Shown here piece after piece: positions 62,935-64,000 of a DNA stretch of 64,000 bases. The DNA comes from Dallia pectoralis (Eukaryota; Chordata; Actinopteri; Esociformes; Umbridae): positions 13,364,459 through 13,428,458 of the forward strand of contig CM055737.1 in NCBI GenBank assembly GCA_029465975.1, written 5' to 3'. The notes beneath the pieces were generated by a model, which did no database searches, was not told the DNA's origin, and worked only from the letters and a program-made list of their open reading frames with translations. The stretch's first letter is position 1, and each line of letters opens with the position of its first letter. The translations under genes were made by a program, and so were the position numbers.

Positions 62935-62948
62935 GTAGGTTGTTCTGA

Positions 62949-64000
<1,052 letters not shown>

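Overview
The window is vertebrate, almost certainly teleost, genomic DNA. It lies inside one very large gene on the + strand: adgrv1 (GPR98/VLGR1/MASS1), the very large adhesion G-protein-coupled receptor of the ankle-link (Usher type 2) complex in hair cells and photoreceptors. I placed 53 consecutive coding exons, first at 206-442 and last at 62834-62934. Their lengths add up to 10,896 nt, exactly 3,632 codons. Intron phases match at every junction and there is no stop, so the gene looks intact and functional. The 5' part (signal peptide and earlier Calx-beta repeats) lies upstream of the window; most of the seven-helix domain and the cytoplasmic tail lie downstream.

Protein layout, in order: about seven Calx-beta repeats (exons 1-14), one carrying a cysteine-containing insert (exon 3); a Calx-beta repeat split by an EAR/EPTP beta-propeller (exons 15-21, propeller about 14122-19901); about fifteen more Calx-beta repeats (exons 22-48); a GAIN domain (about exons 48-52) ending in a GPS with a Cys-Ser-His-Leu|Ser cleavage site at 62534/62535; then TM1 and the start of TM2 (exons 52-53). 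The ectodomain is the long extracellular fibre, the GAIN/GPS cuts it from the membrane part, and the membrane part signals.

The introns are the unusual part. About 20 unrelated tandem-repeat arrays (units 12, 15, 16, 20, 21, 24, 25, 26, 27, 31, 33, 36, 41, 50, 52 and 55 bp, plus (TG)n/(AC)n) fill roughly 25 kb, about 40% of the window. The largest is an 11.4-kb array of a 52-bp unit (31829-43235) with a ~4.7-kb higher-order duplication, inside one 13.7-kb intron. Most long open frames in the window are by-products of these arrays and are not genes.

Mobile elements in introns: three decayed Tc1/mariner copies (1742-2696, 4298-5219, 22960-23462), two 3' fragments of an L2/CR1-like LINE on the minus strand (2697-4196, 30603-31270), an internally deleted LTR element with a 5-bp target duplication (24790-26657), two weak copies of a dispersed repeat I associate with salmonid/esocid genomes (14520-14690, 15890-16110), and probable short elements at 52443-53174. 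These suggest a salmoniform or esociform fish, but I cannot name the species. I found no second host gene, RNA gene, CRISPR array or promoter.
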